From contig NZ_BPQE01000046.1 in NCBI RefSeq assembly GCF_022179085.1, positions 1-37,724 of the forward strand: a DNA stretch of 37,724 nt, given 5' to 3'. The translations under genes were made by a program, and so were the position numbers. This DNA comes from Methylobacterium aerolatum (lineage in GTDB: Bacteria; Pseudomonadota; Alphaproteobacteria; Rhizobiales; Beijerinckiaceae). Each line of letters begins with the position of its first letter. The first letter of the stretch is position 1. The notes below the pieces were generated by a model, which saw only the letters and a list, made by a program, of their open reading frames with translations, searched no databases and was not told the origin of the DNA. Below, piece after piece: positions 1 to 9,768 of the stretch.

Positions 1-175
1 TCGGCTTGGCGTCGCCCCGGACGCGGGCGCCCACGTCGCCGGAGGGCAGGCTCGCCAGGGTCTGCCCGGCAGCGGCCGCGCCGCCCACCAGGGCGACGGA
101 GAGGAAGGCGGTGGCGGCGAGGCGGCGCAGCAGCGTCGAAGCCGCACCTCGTACCGTGGAAGCCGCGAACACCAT
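1..175 (-). CDS. N-terminal fragment of a secreted protein (truncated by window edge)
   Basis: An open frame reads leftward from an ATG at 175-173 to the window edge with no stop, giving 58 residues. The N-terminus has arginines (TVRG, LLRR), then a hydrophobic run (ATAFLSVALVGGAAAA), and a plausible AAA-G signal-peptidase site near residue 36. The mature part begins GQTLASLPSGDVGARV and ends RGDAKP at the edge. A G+C dip with several A/T-rich stretches (180-260) lies just upstream and fits a promoter region. The start of the mature part loosely recalls bacterial transglutaminase-like cysteine peptidases of Rhizobiales, but too little is visible to assign it. It is transcribed divergently from the DHH gene. 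Confidence 0.5.
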   Translation of the reverse strand, partial: MVFAASTVRGAASTLLRRLAATAFLSVALVGGAAAAGQTLASLPSGDVGARVRGDAKP

Positions 176-366
176 CGCCAGGACCCGACTATTAAGCTCT
201 CGTTAACGAAAGCTCTCACGTCGCGGGGCTTACGGCAATCGGGCACTTAGCAAAAGGTTAATCCTGTGGGCGATGGGGATTGCCGACGGATGCGTCTTCC
301 CGGCTCGCCTGCGGCGCCCTGTCGGCGTACAGACGGGCGAATTCCCTCCACGGAGACGTTCCGCGC

Positions 367-1521
367 GTGCGCCTGACCCAGCTGACCCACCACGACCTCG
401 ACGGATACGGCGCCTCGACGGTGGCCTCCGCCTGTGCCGACGTCTCCCGGATTGTCCACATCTCCCGCTACAGCGACGTCGGACCGGTGCTCGAGGACGA
501 GGTGAAGCGCCTCGGCAAGACGGGGGAGGCCGAGACCCTGCTGATGACCGATCTCGGATTGGAGGAGCAGACCATCGCCGGATTCAAGCGCTTTGCCGCC
601 ATGAACCGCCGCCGCGAGGGCGAGAAGCACCGCCTCGTCGTCCTCGATCACCACGCCTCCTCCCTCGACCAGCTCGGGCGGCAGGGTTTCGAGCCCGCCC
701 CCGTCTTCGGCCGTGAGGGCCTGCTCCAGGCGGAGATGGGAGACCCCGCCATGACGGTGCTGGTCGATCAGGATTCCTGCGCCACGGCCATGACCTTTGC
801 GCACCGCGCCCTGTTCGCGAGCCGCGAGCCGGAACGGCCCGAGGATCTCGCCGCGCTCATCAAGGCCGTCGATGCCCTCGACCTGTGGCGCAAGGAGTCG
901 CCGGACTTCCCCGGCGGCACCGCCGTCGACGAGATCTTCTGGGACAACGCCACCAATCTCGTCCCGCCGGGCCATCCCTGGCACGACCGCTTCGTCTCCG
1001 CCCTACTGATGGCCGCCGCCGCCCGGCTCCGGGAGGGCGCGACGCCCGCCGAACTGGAGCGGGACGCGGTGGCCATGCGCACGCGCATCGCCGACGCGCT
1101 CCTCACCGATGCCCCCGACGACGAGCCCAGCCAGACCACCCGCGCCCGCCTCGCCCGGGCGCTCGCGCGCTCCGACACCCTGTTCCACGCCCTCAAAGAC
1201 GGGACGCTCCTGTCCTTCGGGCTCGATTCCGGCACCTTCCAGCGCGTCTCCGACCGGATCATGGAGGCGGGCCGGGCCAAGCGCGTGGTGAACGTGCAGC
1301 GGGTCGGGACGCTGTCCTTCCGCTCCATCGACGGCACGGCCCTCGACGGCGCCCGCCTGTTCCGGGGCGGCGGACACCGCGACGCGGCGGGCGGACGCCT
1401 GCCGAGCGGGTCGGCCTATTCCCTGGCCGACGCCATCGCCCAGGTCGAAACGGTGCTGAACCCGGAGAAGCCCGCAGGCTCGGACAGTCCCTTCGCCGCG
1501 CTGAAGAACTGGAAGAGCTGA
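367..1521 (+). CDS. DHH-family phosphoesterase (NrnB/oligoribonuclease-like)
   Basis: A 384-residue protein with the layout of the DHH superfamily, whose members hydrolyse phosphodiester bonds in short RNAs, cyclic dinucleotides or pAp using paired metal ions. Motif I is HHDLDGYGA (residues 8-16), a metal-binding Asp follows in LLMTDLG (D62), motif III is LDHHASS (DHH at 94-96), and a DQDSC segment follows. The C-terminal DHHA1-type substrate motif GGGHRDAAGG begins near residue 334. I chose the GTG at 367 because motif I should lie close to the N-terminus and GGAGA (352-356) precedes it; the frame stays open back to 280, but that extension looks non-coding. The gene stands alone, divergent from the truncated gene on its left and convergent with lptB. 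The general family is secure; the substrate is not. An NrnB-like oligoribonuclease is the closest guess. Confidence 0.8.
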   Translation: MRLTQLTHHDLDGYGASTVASACADVSRIVHISRYSDVGPVLEDEVKRLGKTGEAETLLMTDLGLEEQTIAGFKRFAAMNRRREGEKHRLVVLDHHASSLDQLGRQGFEPAPVFGREGLLQAEMGDPAMTVLVDQDSCATAMTFAHRALFASREPERPEDLAALIKAVDALDLWRKESPDFPGGTAVDEIFWDNATNLVPPGHPWHDRFVSALLMAAAARLREGATPAELERDAVAMRTRIADALLTDAPDDEPSQTTRARLARALARSDTLFHALKDGTLLSFGLDSGTFQRVSDRIMEAGRAKRVVNVQRVGTLSFRSIDGTALDGARLFRGGGHRDAAGGRLPSGSAYSLADAIAQVETVLNPEKPAGSDSPFAALKNWKS

Positions 1522-1604
1522 GGCGCTCTTCTCATCATAACGGCGGGGGTCGCCCGGCGGATTGCTGGAGCGTTTTCGGGGAGACCTCGATCATACGCCG
1601 CCCC

Positions 1605-1698
1605 CGTCTTTGCGAGCGTCAGCGAAGCAATCCAGGGCAGCGGGACCTGACCGAACGTGGCGGATCCCTGGGTTGCTTCGCTTCGCTCGCAAAAACGG
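1605..1698. repeat. REP-like hairpin between convergent genes
   Basis: This is an imperfect inverted repeat. The left arm contains TTTGCGAGCGTCAGCGAAGC then AATCCAGGG. The right arm contains CCCTGGGTTGCTTCGCTTCG then CTCGCAAA. The arms pair over about 30 positions around a spacer of about 28 bases. It lies between the ends of the DHH gene and lptB, which face each other. Related copies occur at 31311-31407 and, degenerate, at 26246-26320. A bidirectional terminator or mRNA-end stabiliser is a likely role by analogy with REP elements. Confidence 0.75.
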
Positions 1699-1732
1699 TC
1701 AAGCAGGCGATCCGGATGAAACCGAAATCGCT

Positions 1733-2590
1733 CTAAAGCCGGAAATCCTCGCCGAGATACAGCCGCCGCGCGTCCGGGTTCGCAACGATCTCCTCGGGCG
1801 TGCCCTCGGTGAGGATGCGCCCGGAATGGGCGATGTAGGCGCGGTCGATAAGGCCCAGCGTCTCGCGGACGTTGTGGTCGGTGATAAGCACGCCGATGCC
1901 GCGCTGTTTGAGGTGCTTCACCAAATCCTGGATGTCGCCCACCGCGATGGGGTCGATGCCCGCGAAGGGCTCGTCCAGCAACATGAAGGTCGGCGACGAG
2001 GCCAGCGCCCGCGCGATCTCGCAGCGCCGCCGCTCGCCGCCGGAGAGCGCGATCGAGGGCGACTTCCGCAGGCGCGCGATGTCGAATTCCTCCAGCAGAG
2101 ATTCGAGCTTGCGCGCCCGCGCCTTCCTGTCGGGCTCGGCGACCTCGAGGACCGCCTTGATGTTGTCCTCCACCGAGAGGCCCCGAAAGATCGAGGCTTC
2201 CTGCGGCAGGTAACCGATCCCGAGGCGCGCCCGCTGGTACATCGGCAGGTGCGTGATCGGCAGGCCGTCGAGGGTGATGTGCCCGCGATCCGCCGTCACC
2301 AGCCCGGTGATCATGTAGAAGATGGTGGTCTTGCCCGCACCGTTCGGCCCCAGCAGGCCCACGGCCTCGCCGGTGCGGACGGTGAGCCCCGCCTCATGCA
2401 CCACCGTGCGCGCGCCGTAGCTCTTGCGCAGGCCGCGCACGCTCAGGATGCCGGGACCGCCGTCGAAGAGGGGGTTGCCGGCATCGGCTTGGGGTTCGGT
2501 GACGGGCCGTGCCTTGCGGCCGAACAGCCGTCCGAGCAGCGAGGGACGGCCCGCCCCCGCTCCGGCCTGGAATGTCACGGAGGCACTCAA
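1733..2590 (-). CDS. lptB: LPS export ABC transporter ATP-binding protein LptB
   Basis: LptB is the cytoplasmic ATPase of the LptB2FGC complex, which extracts lipopolysaccharide from the inner membrane. The protein has 285 residues. Walker A is GPNGAGKT (81-88), the signature is LSGGERRR, Walker B is FMLLDEPFAGID, and the switch histidine is in LITDHNVRET. The family-typical YLPQEASIFRGLSVEDNI Q-loop region separates it from amino-acid transporters of similar fold. The frame starts with TTG at 2590, which overlaps the lptA stop as TTGA. About 45 residues precede the first ABC strand (ILSVRGL), more than in E. coli LptB; a GTG four codons in (VTFQAG) is an alternative start. It is the last gene of lptC-lptA-lptB. 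Confidence 0.93.
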   Translation of the reverse strand: MSASVTFQAGAGAGRPSLLGRLFGRKARPVTEPQADAGNPLFDGGPGILSVRGLRKSYGARTVVHEAGLTVRTGEAVGLLGPNGAGKTTIFYMITGLVTADRGHITLDGLPITHLPMYQRARLGIGYLPQEASIFRGLSVEDNIKAVLEVAEPDRKARARKLESLLEEFDIARLRKSPSIALSGGERRRCEIARALASSPTFMLLDEPFAGIDPIAVGDIQDLVKHLKQRGIGVLITDHNVRETLGLIDRAYIAHSGRILTEGTPEEIVANPDARRLYLGEDFRL

Positions 2591-3243
2591 TCGGCTTGGG
2601 CGCGGGGCTTCACCGGCGGGGTCGCGCAGCCCTTCGCCTTCGTGTCCTTGCCGTCAGACTTCTCGCCGGGGACGAACATCGCCGAGACGCGCCCGCCCGC
2701 CACCGGATCCATGTTCGCCCGGCCGGTGCTCATGTCATACACGAGCCGCTGGCCGCGGGTGACGTTCTGGCACTGGCTGAGGACGACGTTGCCGGTGAGC
2801 ACGACGCGCTTGGCATCCTGATCGAACACCGCGTGGTCCCCGGTGGCGACCTGATCCTTCTGCGTCACGGTGACGGGACCGGCGCACTCCACCTTCTTGA
2901 TGCCGTTCTCGCCCGGAGCCTTCGGCGCGGCCTCCTGCCCCCCCGCGTCGCCCTTGTCCTTGTCGCTCGCCTCCCTGCCGCGCTTGTAGAACACGGTCAT
3001 CGAGGAGCAGCGGATCGTGCTCTCGCCCTGCACGGCGACGACGTTGCCGGCGAAGATCGCCTTGTTCTCCTTGTCGAAGACGTCGAGGCGGTCCGCATCG
3101 ATCTTGATCGGGTCCTTGCCGCCGCCGCCGATGGCGCCGAATCCGGAGGGCGCATCGGACTTCGCGGCCTTCTCGGCCATGGCGGGGGCGGCGAAGGCGA
3201 GGCAGGCGGCGAGCGTCGCGGAGAGCAGGCGGGCGGCGATCAT
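2587..3243 (-). CDS. lptA: Periplasmic LPS transport protein LptA (OstA-like)
   Basis: A 218-residue exported protein. A signal peptide (MIAARLLSATLAACLAFAAPAMA) precedes a short Gly-rich linker and then an OstA/LptA beta-jellyroll region (roughly 40-200). The pattern is characteristic of the family: PIKIDADRLDVFDKENKAIF, AGNVVAVQGESTIR, then VLTGNVVLSQCQNVTRGQRL. LptA forms the periplasmic bridge carrying LPS from LptC to LptD. Its ATG overlaps the lptC stop (ATGA at 3243-3240), and its stop overlaps the lptB start, so the three genes are probably translationally coupled. A charged insert rich in Lys, Asp and Gly (REASDKDKGDAGGQ) interrupts the middle of the domain, as is common in alphaproteobacterial versions. 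Confidence 0.88.
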   Translation of the reverse strand: MIAARLLSATLAACLAFAAPAMAEKAAKSDAPSGFGAIGGGGKDPIKIDADRLDVFDKENKAIFAGNVVAVQGESTIRCSSMTVFYKRGREASDKDKGDAGGQEAAPKAPGENGIKKVECAGPVTVTQKDQVATGDHAVFDQDAKRVVLTGNVVLSQCQNVTRGQRLVYDMSTGRANMDPVAGGRVSAMFVPGEKSDGKDTKAKGCATPPVKPRAQAD

Positions 3244-3992
3244 CTGCGGATTTCCACGGGCATGGCGTCCGTGGTGCGCACGGCCGCGGTCTCGGGCGTA
3301 CCCGCAATCTCCTTACCGGCCCCCTTGGCCTTGTCGAGGGTGTCCGGGTTGATGACGACGCGGACGTTGCCGATGAACGAGATCACCTTGCCGTTTTCCA
3401 CCACGTCGAGCCCGTCGGCATCCACGGTGCCCTTCTGGGTCGTGACGGTGACGGGATCCTTCGACACGATGGAGCCGGTCTTGAAGGCGATCGCCGCCGT
3501 CTTGAGGCGGGCTTCCTCGCCCTTGTCGGTCCAGACGCGCACGTCGTCCTTCAGGTCGAGGGCCTCGCGGGCGCTGTCGAACAGCCCGGTGGCCGCCGAG
3601 AGGCGCGCCATGCCGCCGTCGTCGTCGGTCGCCACATGGCCGCGCATCTGTTCCAGCTCGATCTGGCTGGGCTTGCGCACGTCCTGCAGGGCGGCGGCGG
3701 CGGTCACCTCGTAGGCGCGCGTGCCCTTGCGGAAGCCGGACAGGCGCGGATTCTCCATCCGCACCTTGGACCCGGCCAGGGTGACCGGGCCGACCGAGAC
3801 GCCCGGCAGGTTCGCGGCGAAGGGATTGAACAGGTGAGCGAGCAGCAGCGCCGTGGCGCCGCCTGCGACCACGGGGATCAGCCGCCGCAGCCAACGCACA
3901 TGGGTGCTGTGGCGGTAGGCGCGGGCATGAATGCGGCTACGGACGGCGCTGAGCGCCTGTCCAGTCCCGGCTTCGGCCTCGACGAGAATCAT
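3240..3992 (-). CDS. lptC: LPS export protein LptC
   Basis: LptC is a bitopic inner-membrane protein that receives LPS from LptBFG and passes it to LptA. The chosen ATG at 3992 gives 250 residues. A basic segment (VRSRIHARAYRHSTHVRWLRR) is followed by one membrane helix (LIPVVAGGATALLLAHLF), then a periplasmic LptC/OstA-like domain. Visible strands include VSVGPVTLAGSKVRMENPRL, VRVWTDKGEEARL and SFIGNVRVVI. The frame stays open upstream to an ATG at 4118, but that stretch is rich in Pro/Gly/Arg and looks non-coding, so the shorter form is preferred. It is the first gene of the lptCAB operon, and its stop overlaps lptA by four bases. Confidence 0.85.
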   Translation of the reverse strand: MILVEAEAGTGQALSAVRSRIHARAYRHSTHVRWLRRLIPVVAGGATALLLAHLFNPFAANLPGVSVGPVTLAGSKVRMENPRLSGFRKGTRAYEVTAAAALQDVRKPSQIELEQMRGHVATDDDGGMARLSAATGLFDSAREALDLKDDVRVWTDKGEEARLKTAAIAFKTGSIVSKDPVTVTTQKGTVDADGLDVVENGKVISFIGNVRVVINPDTLDKAKGAGKEIAGTPETAAVRTTDAMPVEIRR

Positions 3993-4199
3993 GCCACGTC
4001 CGATGGGCGGGGATTTGAGGATCCGCGCCGGAGTTGAGGTTCGCGCCTGCGGCCCCCACCGCGCCCGCGCTTTCACCGGGGGCATGCCCCCGGCCAATGG
4101 CGAAGTTATGACCCCCACGTTTCCGAATGATCAACCGCGGGAGCCGCCGCAGCGGGTGCCGTGGCGCACGCCCGGCGACGGCTCCCCCCGTTTGTCAGG

Positions 4200-6038
4200 T
4201 CACTCCCGACGACCGTGGGCCTGTGCCAGGGCGGAGGAGACCCGCCGGGCGAAGGCTGCGGGGTCGCGGGGGCTGTCGCCGTCCTGGATGCGGGCGAGGT
4301 CGAACAGCGTTCCGGCGGCCTCGGCCGCGTCCGATTCGGGTGCCGCCGCGAGGGCGCGAATCAGCGCGTGGCGCGGGTTGAGCTCGAGGGTGGGCTTGCC
4401 CGCCCCGCTCGCCCGCCCGGCCCGCCGCAGCAGGCGCTGCATTTGCAGGTCCGGGCCGCCGCCCGCCGAGAGCACCACCGCGCTGTCGACCAGCCGGTCC
4501 GTGACCCGCACGTCGGACACCTCCTCGGCCAAGGCGGTCTTCACCGCCGCGACAAAGGCGTCGATCCCCTCTGCCGGCTCCGCCTCGCCGCCCTCGGGGG
4601 CGAACTTCGACAGGTCGAGGTTGCCCTTGGTGACGGAGGTCAGCTTCTTGTCCTCGAAGCTGCCGAGCTGCTCCGGCCAGAAGGCATCGACGTGGTCCGA
4701 CAGGAGCAGCACTTCGAGGCCGCGGGCGCGGAAGCCTTCGAGCTGCGCCGAGGACTTCAGCGCCTCGACGTCGTCGGCCACGAGGTAGTAGATCGCCTCC
4801 TGCCCGTCCTTCATGCGTGAGATGTATTCGGCGAACGACGTCCAGCCCTCCACGGCGGAGGAGCGGAAGCGAAGCAACGGGGCGATCTCGGAGCGGCGCT
4901 CGAAATCCTCGTAGATCCCCTCCTTGAGGACGGGGCCGAAATTCTCCCAGAAGCTCTCGTAATCCTCGTTCTTCTTCGACCGGGCGGTGAGTTCGCTGAC
5001 GACCCTGCCCGTCACCGCCTTGCGGATCTTGGCGAGTGCGGGGGTCGATTGCAGCATCTCGCGGGAGACGTTGAGGGGCAGGTCCTCGGTATCGACCACA
5101 CCCTGCACGAAGCGCAGCCACGGCGGCAGCAACTCGGCCTCGTCGGTAATGAACATCCGCCGGACGTGCAGGCGCACCTTGCTCTGCCGCTCGTTCTCGA
5201 TCGGCTGGAAGGGCTTCATGCCCGGCACGAAGAGAAGCGCGGCGAAGTCGAGCTGCCCCTCGGCCCGCCAATGCAGAGTCGCCCAGGGCTTGTCGAAGTT
5301 CATACCGACCGAGCGGTAGAATTCGGCGTACTGCTCCTCGGTGATCTCGGATTTGGGCTTGCGCCACAGGGCCGTGCCCTGGTTCGCAGCCTCCTCCTTG
5401 CCCTCGTTGACGATGGCGACGGGCACGGTGATGAAATCCGCCCACTTCCGCACGAGGTGATCGAGGCGGTAGGGCTCGAGGTATTCGTCGGCGTCGTCTT
5501 TCAGGTGAAGGACGATGTCGGTGCCGGGCTCCACGCGCTCGGCCGGCTCCAGCGTGTAGCTGCCCTGTCCCTCGGAGGCCCAGGTCCAGGCCTCGTCCGC
5601 GCCGACCTTGCGGGACGTCACCGTCACGCGGTCGGCCACCATGAAGGCGGAATAGAAGCCGACGCCGAACTGGCCGATCAGGCTCGGCCGGTCCTCGGCC
5701 TTCGCGGCCTCCAGGCTCTGCGAGAAGGCGCGGGTGCCGGAGCGGGCGATGGTGCCGAGGCTGGAGGCGAGATCCTCCTTCGCCATGCCGATGCCGGCAT
5801 CAGAGATCGTCAGCGTCCGGCCTTCCTTGGCGGGGGTGATCCGCACCTTGGCGTCCGGCGGCAGCGCGCTCGATGCGCTGGTCAGCGCCTCGAATCGGCG
5901 CCGGTCCATGGCGTCGGCGGCGTTGGCCACGAGTTCGCGCAGGAAGATTTCGCGGTCGGAGTAGAGCGCGTGCACGACGAGGTCGAGGAGGCGACCCACC
6001 TCTGCCCCGAATTCGTGCCGCTCGATCGTCTCGCTCAC
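4200..6038 (-). CDS. htpG: Molecular chaperone HtpG (Hsp90)
   Basis: A cytosolic ATP-dependent Hsp90 chaperone of 612 residues, close to the usual length of about 625. The N-terminal GHKL ATPase domain shows [16 protein letters not shown] (residues 35-49; E35 is the presumed catalytic Glu), the ATP-binding DAGIGM (80-85) and [17 protein letters not shown]. The middle domain contains the client/ATP-lid region with [10 protein letters not shown], and the C-terminal dimerisation domain ends near the stop. The start is GTG at 6038, supported by GGGAGG seven bases upstream. The usual NASDAL motif reads NAADAM here, a mild change. The gene sits alone between nadC and lptC on the same strand; a hairpin-forming inverted repeat (GGGAGCCG...CGGCTCCC, about 4139-4188) lies just downstream. 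Confidence 0.95.
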   Translation of the reverse strand: MSETIERHEFGAEVGRLLDLVVHALYSDREIFLRELVANAADAMDRRRFEALTSASSALPPDAKVRITPAKEGRTLTISDAGIGMAKEDLASSLGTIARSGTRAFSQSLEAAKAEDRPSLIGQFGVGFYSAFMVADRVTVTSRKVGADEAWTWASEGQGSYTLEPAERVEPGTDIVLHLKDDADEYLEPYRLDHLVRKWADFITVPVAIVNEGKEEAANQGTALWRKPKSEITEEQYAEFYRSVGMNFDKPWATLHWRAEGQLDFAALLFVPGMKPFQPIENERQSKVRLHVRRMFITDEAELLPPWLRFVQGVVDTEDLPLNVSREMLQSTPALAKIRKAVTGRVVSELTARSKKNEDYESFWENFGPVLKEGIYEDFERRSEIAPLLRFRSSAVEGWTSFAEYISRMKDGQEAIYYLVADDVEALKSSAQLEGFRARGLEVLLLSDHVDAFWPEQLGSFEDKKLTSVTKGNLDLSKFAPEGGEAEPAEGIDAFVAAVKTALAEEVSDVRVTDRLVDSAVVLSAGGGPDLQMQRLLRRAGRASGAGKPTLELNPRHALIRALAAAPESDAAEAAGTLFDLARIQDGDSPRDPAAFARRVSSALAQAHGRRE

Positions 6039-6166
6039 GGAAGAACCTCCCGGTCTGGTTCAGGAATTGGCGCCGCGCATCTACGCGTGAGCGCCGCGGT
6101 TTTCAATGCGGGTGCAATCCACAGCCCGTCATTGGTTCGCTCTGCCAGCGAGAACGGGGCCGCGTC

Positions 6167-7021
6167 TCAGGCCGCGTCCAATCCCAGATCGATAATCGCC
6201 GCCGAGTGGGTGATCCAGCCGCAGGAGATCAGGTCCACCCCGGAGGCCGCGACGGCGCCGACCGTCTGAACGGTGATCCGGCCCGACGCCTCCGCGAGGG
6301 CGCGCCCGTCGATCAGGCCCACGGCCTCCCTCAGCGTGTCCGGGCCCATGTTGTCGAGGAGCACGGCATCGACGCCGATGGACAGCACCTCATTCAACTG
6401 GTCGATCGTGTCGACCTCGCACTCGATCTTCACGAGGTGCCCCGCCCGCGCCTTGGCCCGTTCGATCGCCGCCCGGACGCCGCCCGCCACGGCGATGTGG
6501 TTGTCCTTGATGAGCACCGCGTCGTCGAGGCCGAAGCGGTGGTTCGAGCCGCCGCCCGCCCGCACGGCGTGCTTCTCCAGGGAGCGGAGGCCCGGCGTGG
6601 TCTTGCGGGTGCAGACGATGGACGCCTTGCCGTGGGGGCGTGCGGCCTCGACCAGCCCGTTCGTCGCCGTGGCGACGCCCGACATCCGGCAAAGCAGGTT
6701 CAGCGCCACGCGCTCGGCGGTGAGGACGGCCCGCGCCGGCCCGTCGAGGCGCAGCACCACGTCGCCGGGCGACACCCGGGTGCCGTCGCCCCGCTCGACG
6801 GTGACCGACACCTCGGGATCCACCAGGGCGAAGGCGATGGCGGCGGCATCGGTGCCGGAGATCACGCCGTCCTGGCGGGCGGCGATGACGCCCCGCATCC
6901 GGGCACCCGGCGGGACGGTGGCGTCGGTGGTGATGTCCCCCGCCCGGCCGAGATCCTCGACCAGGGCGGCGCGGACGATGGGCTCCACGAGGAGGCGCGG
7001 CAGGGGCAGCAAGTCGCTCAT
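6167..7021 (-). CDS. nadC: Nicotinate-nucleotide pyrophosphorylase (carboxylating)
   Basis: NadC (quinolinate phosphoribosyltransferase) converts quinolinate and PRPP to nicotinate mononucleotide, CO2 and PPi. The 284-residue protein starts at MSDLLPLPRLLVEPIV (ATG 7021). Family motifs are present: EDLGRAGDITTDA, the PRPP/quinolinate-binding RKTTPGLR, EKHAVRAGGGSNHRFGL, IKDNHI, the ECEVDT strand and VLLDNM. It is the third gene of nadA-nadB-nadC, starting 10 bases after the nadB stop. Confidence 0.95.
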   Translation of the reverse strand: MSDLLPLPRLLVEPIVRAALVEDLGRAGDITTDATVPPGARMRGVIAARQDGVISGTDAAAIAFALVDPEVSVTVERGDGTRVSPGDVVLRLDGPARAVLTAERVALNLLCRMSGVATATNGLVEAARPHGKASIVCTRKTTPGLRSLEKHAVRAGGGSNHRFGLDDAVLIKDNHIAVAGGVRAAIERAKARAGHLVKIECEVDTIDQLNEVLSIGVDAVLLDNMGPDTLREAVGLIDGRALAEASGRITVQTVGAVAASGVDLISCGWITHSAAIIDLGLDAA

Positions 7022-7031
7022 CGGACCGTTC

Positions 7032-8552
7032 TCACTCCGCGGCCATCGGCAGGCCGGCCATCGGGCAGGTGGCGATGTCGTCCTGCGCCACCGTCGCCTC
7101 GGTGTGACAGGGCAGGCTCTGGTGCGGATGGTCGCTGCGCCAGTGGGCACCGCGACTTTCCTCGCGGGCGAGGGCCGCGCGGGCGACCAGGGAGGCGACG
7201 ACGGCCGCCTCGCTCGTCTCCGCCATCGGAGCGAGGGCGGCGACGGCCTCCCGCAGGCCGGCCTCCTCGCGCACCACGCCCACCCGCGTCTCCATCAGGC
7301 CGCGGATCGCCGGGAGATCTCCCCCGCGCCGGTCCGCGACGGGCTCGGGCATAGCGGGGCCGGGGGGCGGTGCATCGAGCCCGTCCGCGATGAAGCCCGC
7401 ATAGGCGAGCCCTTCGAGGAGGGAGTTGCTGGCCAGCCGGTTCGCCCCGTGCAGGCCCGTGGAGGAAACCTCGCCGCAGGCATACAGGCCGGGCACGCTC
7501 GAAGCGCCGAAGGCGTCCACCTTCACCCCGCCCATGTGGTAGTGCGCCGCCGGACGGACCGGGATCGGCTGCGCCGCGGGATCGATGTCGACCGAGGCGC
7601 AGAGCGCTGCCACGGTGGGAAACCGCGTCGCCATGGAGGCGCCCAGCGCCCCGCGCGTGTCGAGGTAGACGGTCCGGCCCCGTTGCAGGGCCTGGAAGAT
7701 GCCCCGCGCCACCACGTCCCGGGGAGCGAGGTCGCCGCCCGCGATGCCCGCCATGACGGGAGCGCCGGTCTCGTCGATCAGCCGCGCGCCTTCCCCCCGC
7801 AGCGCCTCGGTGGCCAGCGGCATCGGATCGCGGCCCGCCGCGATGGCGGTGGGGTGGAACTGCACGAACTCCATGTCGCGCATCACCGCCCCGGCGCGGG
7901 CGGCGAGCGCCAGCCCGCCGCCCACCGCGCCCGGCGGATTGGTGGTGGAGGCGTAGAGTCCTCCGAGGCCGCCCGTGGCGAGGACGACCGCGCGCGCCGG
8001 GATGCGGAAGCGGGCGCCGTCGCTCTCGGCGACGATCCCCGCCACCGCGCCGTTCCCGTCGCGGAGCAGGCCGACGGCCCGCGCCTCGACCACCTCGACG
8101 GAGGGCGCGAGGCGTACAGCCCGAACGAGGGTGTCGAGCACCCGCGCGCCGGTGGAATCGCCGCCGGCGCGGACGATCCGGCGGCGGCTGTGGGCCGCCT
8201 CCAGGCCCAGCGCCAGGGCACCCGCCTCCGTGCGGTCGAAGGGCGTCCCGAGATCGACGAGCCATTCGATCAGGCGGGGGCCTTCGGCGGCGATGCGCAG
8301 GGCGACGTCGGGCTCGGTGAGCCCGGCGCCGGCGGTCAGGGTGTCCTGCGCGTGCAGGCCGGCGGAATCGTCTCCGGCGATCGCGGAGGCGATGCCCCCT
8401 TGCGCCCAACCGGTGGCGGTGCCGAGGCCGAGGGGGGACGCGGTGACGAGCGTCACGGGGCGCGGCGCCAGCCGCAGGGCGACGCTCAGGCCGGCGACGC
8501 CGCCGCCGACCACGACCACACGGTCGGACGGGTTGCGCGAGAGGGCGTTCAT
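7032..8552 (-). CDS. nadB: L-aspartate oxidase
   Basis: NadB is a flavoprotein that oxidises L-aspartate to iminoaspartate, the substrate of NadA. From ATG 8552 it has 506 residues. The N-terminal FAD dinucleotide-binding motif is [15 protein letters not shown]. Further family features are [24 protein letters not shown], the active-site neighbourhood [16 protein letters not shown], and [14 protein letters not shown]-terminal helical domain follows. The start overlaps the nadA stop (ATGA at 8552-8549), which suggests translational coupling and fits the reported need to pass unstable iminoaspartate on quickly. The gap to nadC is 10 bases. Confidence 0.95.
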   Translation of the reverse strand: MNALSRNPSDRVVVVGGGVAGLSVALRLAPRPVTLVTASPLGLGTATGWAQGGIASAIAGDDSAGLHAQDTLTAGAGLTEPDVALRIAAEGPRLIEWLVDLGTPFDRTEAGALALGLEAAHSRRRIVRAGGDSTGARVLDTLVRAVRLAPSVEVVEARAVGLLRDGNGAVAGIVAESDGARFRIPARAVVLATGGLGGLYASTTNPPGAVGGGLALAARAGAVMRDMEFVQFHPTAIAAGRDPMPLATEALRGEGARLIDETGAPVMAGIAGGDLAPRDVVARGIFQALQRGRTVYLDTRGALGASMATRFPTVAALCASVDIDPAAQPIPVRPAAHYHMGGVKVDAFGASSVPGLYACGEVSSTGLHGANRLASNSLLEGLAYAGFIADGLDAPPPGPAMPEPVADRRGGDLPAIRGLMETRVGVVREEAGLREAVAALAPMAETSEAAVVASLVARAALAREESRGAHWRSDHPHQSLPCHTEATVAQDDIATCPMAGLPMAAE

Positions 8553-9562
8553 CGCGTCCTCACCGCAAGCATCCGCTCCACCGCCGCCCTCGCCCGGTCG
8601 GCGAGCGCCGGATCGACCGTGACCTCGTGGGTCAGCGTCTCCAGGGAGCGACGGATGTTGGACAGGCTCATCCGCTTCATGTGCGGGCACATGTTGCAGG
8701 GCTTGATGAACTCGATATCCGGGTTCTGCGCCGCGATGTTGTCGGCCATCGAGCACTCGGTGACGAGGACGACCTGCGACGGGCGCTTCTGCACCACGAA
8801 GTCCATCATCATGGCCGTCGAGCCGGAGAAGTCGGACTCGGCCACCACGTCCGGCGGGCATTCCGGGTGCGCGATCACCGTGACGCCCGGGTAACTCTCG
8901 CGGACGTCGCGGATGTCGGCGGGGGTGAAACGCTCGTGCACCTCGCAGTGCCCGGCCCAGGTCAGGATCTCGACGTCCGGCACCTCGGCCTGGACGTTCT
9001 GCGCCAGGAACTCGTCCGGGATCATCAGGACGCGTGGGGCATTGAGCGAGCGCACCACGGCCACGGCGTTACCGCTCGTGCAGCACAGGTCCGACTCCGC
9101 CTTCACCGCCGCCGACGTGTTGACGTAGGTCACGATCGGCACGCCCGGATACTTTTTCCGCAGGCCGCGCACGTCCTCGGCGGTGATCGAATCCGCCAGC
9201 GAGCAGCCCGCACCCATGTCCGGGATCAGGACCGTCTTCGAGGGGTTCAGGAGCTTGGCCGTCTCGGCCATGAAGTGCACCCCCGCCAGCACGATGACGT
9301 CGGCATCGACGGTCACGGCCTCCCGCGCCAGGGCGAGGCTGTCGCCCACGATGTCCGCCACCGTGTGGAAGATCTCCGGCGCCTGATAATTGTGGGCCAG
9401 GATCACGGCGTTGCGTTCGCGCTTGAGGCGCAGGATCGCCTCGATGTCGGGCGCGAGGGCGGGCCACTCGATCGCCGGGACATGGCGGCTGACCCGGGCG
9501 TAGAGGTCGGGCAGCGGCAGGGCGCCGGGGATGCGGGCAGCGGGTGCGACGGTCGCCGTCAT
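8549..9562 (-). CDS. nadA: Quinolinate synthase A
   Basis: NadA condenses iminoaspartate with dihydroxyacetone phosphate to quinolinate using a [4Fe-4S] cluster. The three conserved cysteines are visible in the contexts [19 protein letters not shown] and [23 protein letters not shown] near the N-terminus is typical. I chose ATG 9562 ([10 protein letters not shown], 337 residues) because GGAGG sits five bases upstream of it. In-frame ATGs at 9574 and 9592 lack such a site, and the latter lies inside a palindromic operator, so they are unlikely starts. It is the first gene of the nadABC operon. Confidence 0.95.
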   Translation of the reverse strand: MTATVAPAARIPGALPLPDLYARVSRHVPAIEWPALAPDIEAILRLKRERNAVILAHNYQAPEIFHTVADIVGDSLALAREAVTVDADVIVLAGVHFMAETAKLLNPSKTVLIPDMGAGCSLADSITAEDVRGLRKKYPGVPIVTYVNTSAAVKAESDLCCTSGNAVAVVRSLNAPRVLMIPDEFLAQNVQAEVPDVEILTWAGHCEVHERFTPADIRDVRESYPGVTVIAHPECPPDVVAESDFSGSTAMMMDFVVQKRPSQVVLVTECSMADNIAAQNPDIEFIKPCNMCPHMKRMSLSNIRRSLETLTHEVTVDPALADRARAAVERMLAVRTR

Positions 9563-9575
9563 GGCGTCCTCCATT

Positions 9576-9592
9576 ATGCTCACTTTGAGCAT
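9576..9592. promoter_or_regulatory. Proximal palindromic operator of nadABC (NadQ-type candidate)
   Basis: The sequence is ATGCTCA-CTT-TGAGCAT, a perfect 7-3-7 inverted repeat 14 bases before the chosen nadA start. A second copy lies 59 bases further upstream. Its position in the 5' leader of a NAD synthesis operon fits repression by a NAD-pathway regulator. In Rhizobiales such a role has been predicted for NadQ; matching this site to NadQ is inference. Confidence 0.7.
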
Positions 9593-9633
9593 TGCGCCGC
9601 CTAACTTATGGGGCCGGGGACCGCCTGTCTAGA

Positions 9634-9652
9634 TATGCTAGTTTTGAGCATA
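9634..9652. promoter_or_regulatory. Distal palindromic operator of nadABC (NadQ-type candidate)
   Basis: The sequence is TATGCTA-GTTTT-GAGCATA, matching the proximal site (ATGCTNA/G, three-base centre, TGAGCAT) with one mismatched base pair per arm. It lies 72 bases upstream of the nadA start, a position likely to overlap the core promoter in this otherwise G+C-rich stretch. Confidence 0.65.
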
Positions 9653-9768
9653 AACCTTTTGCGACGCGAATTTGACGGTGCGCTGCAGCATGGCCGTCGT
9701 GGGTCGCGCCCCACCGCTCCTGAGTCGCCGTGAGCCTAGCCCAGCGCCCGGACGGGGTGGGGCACACG

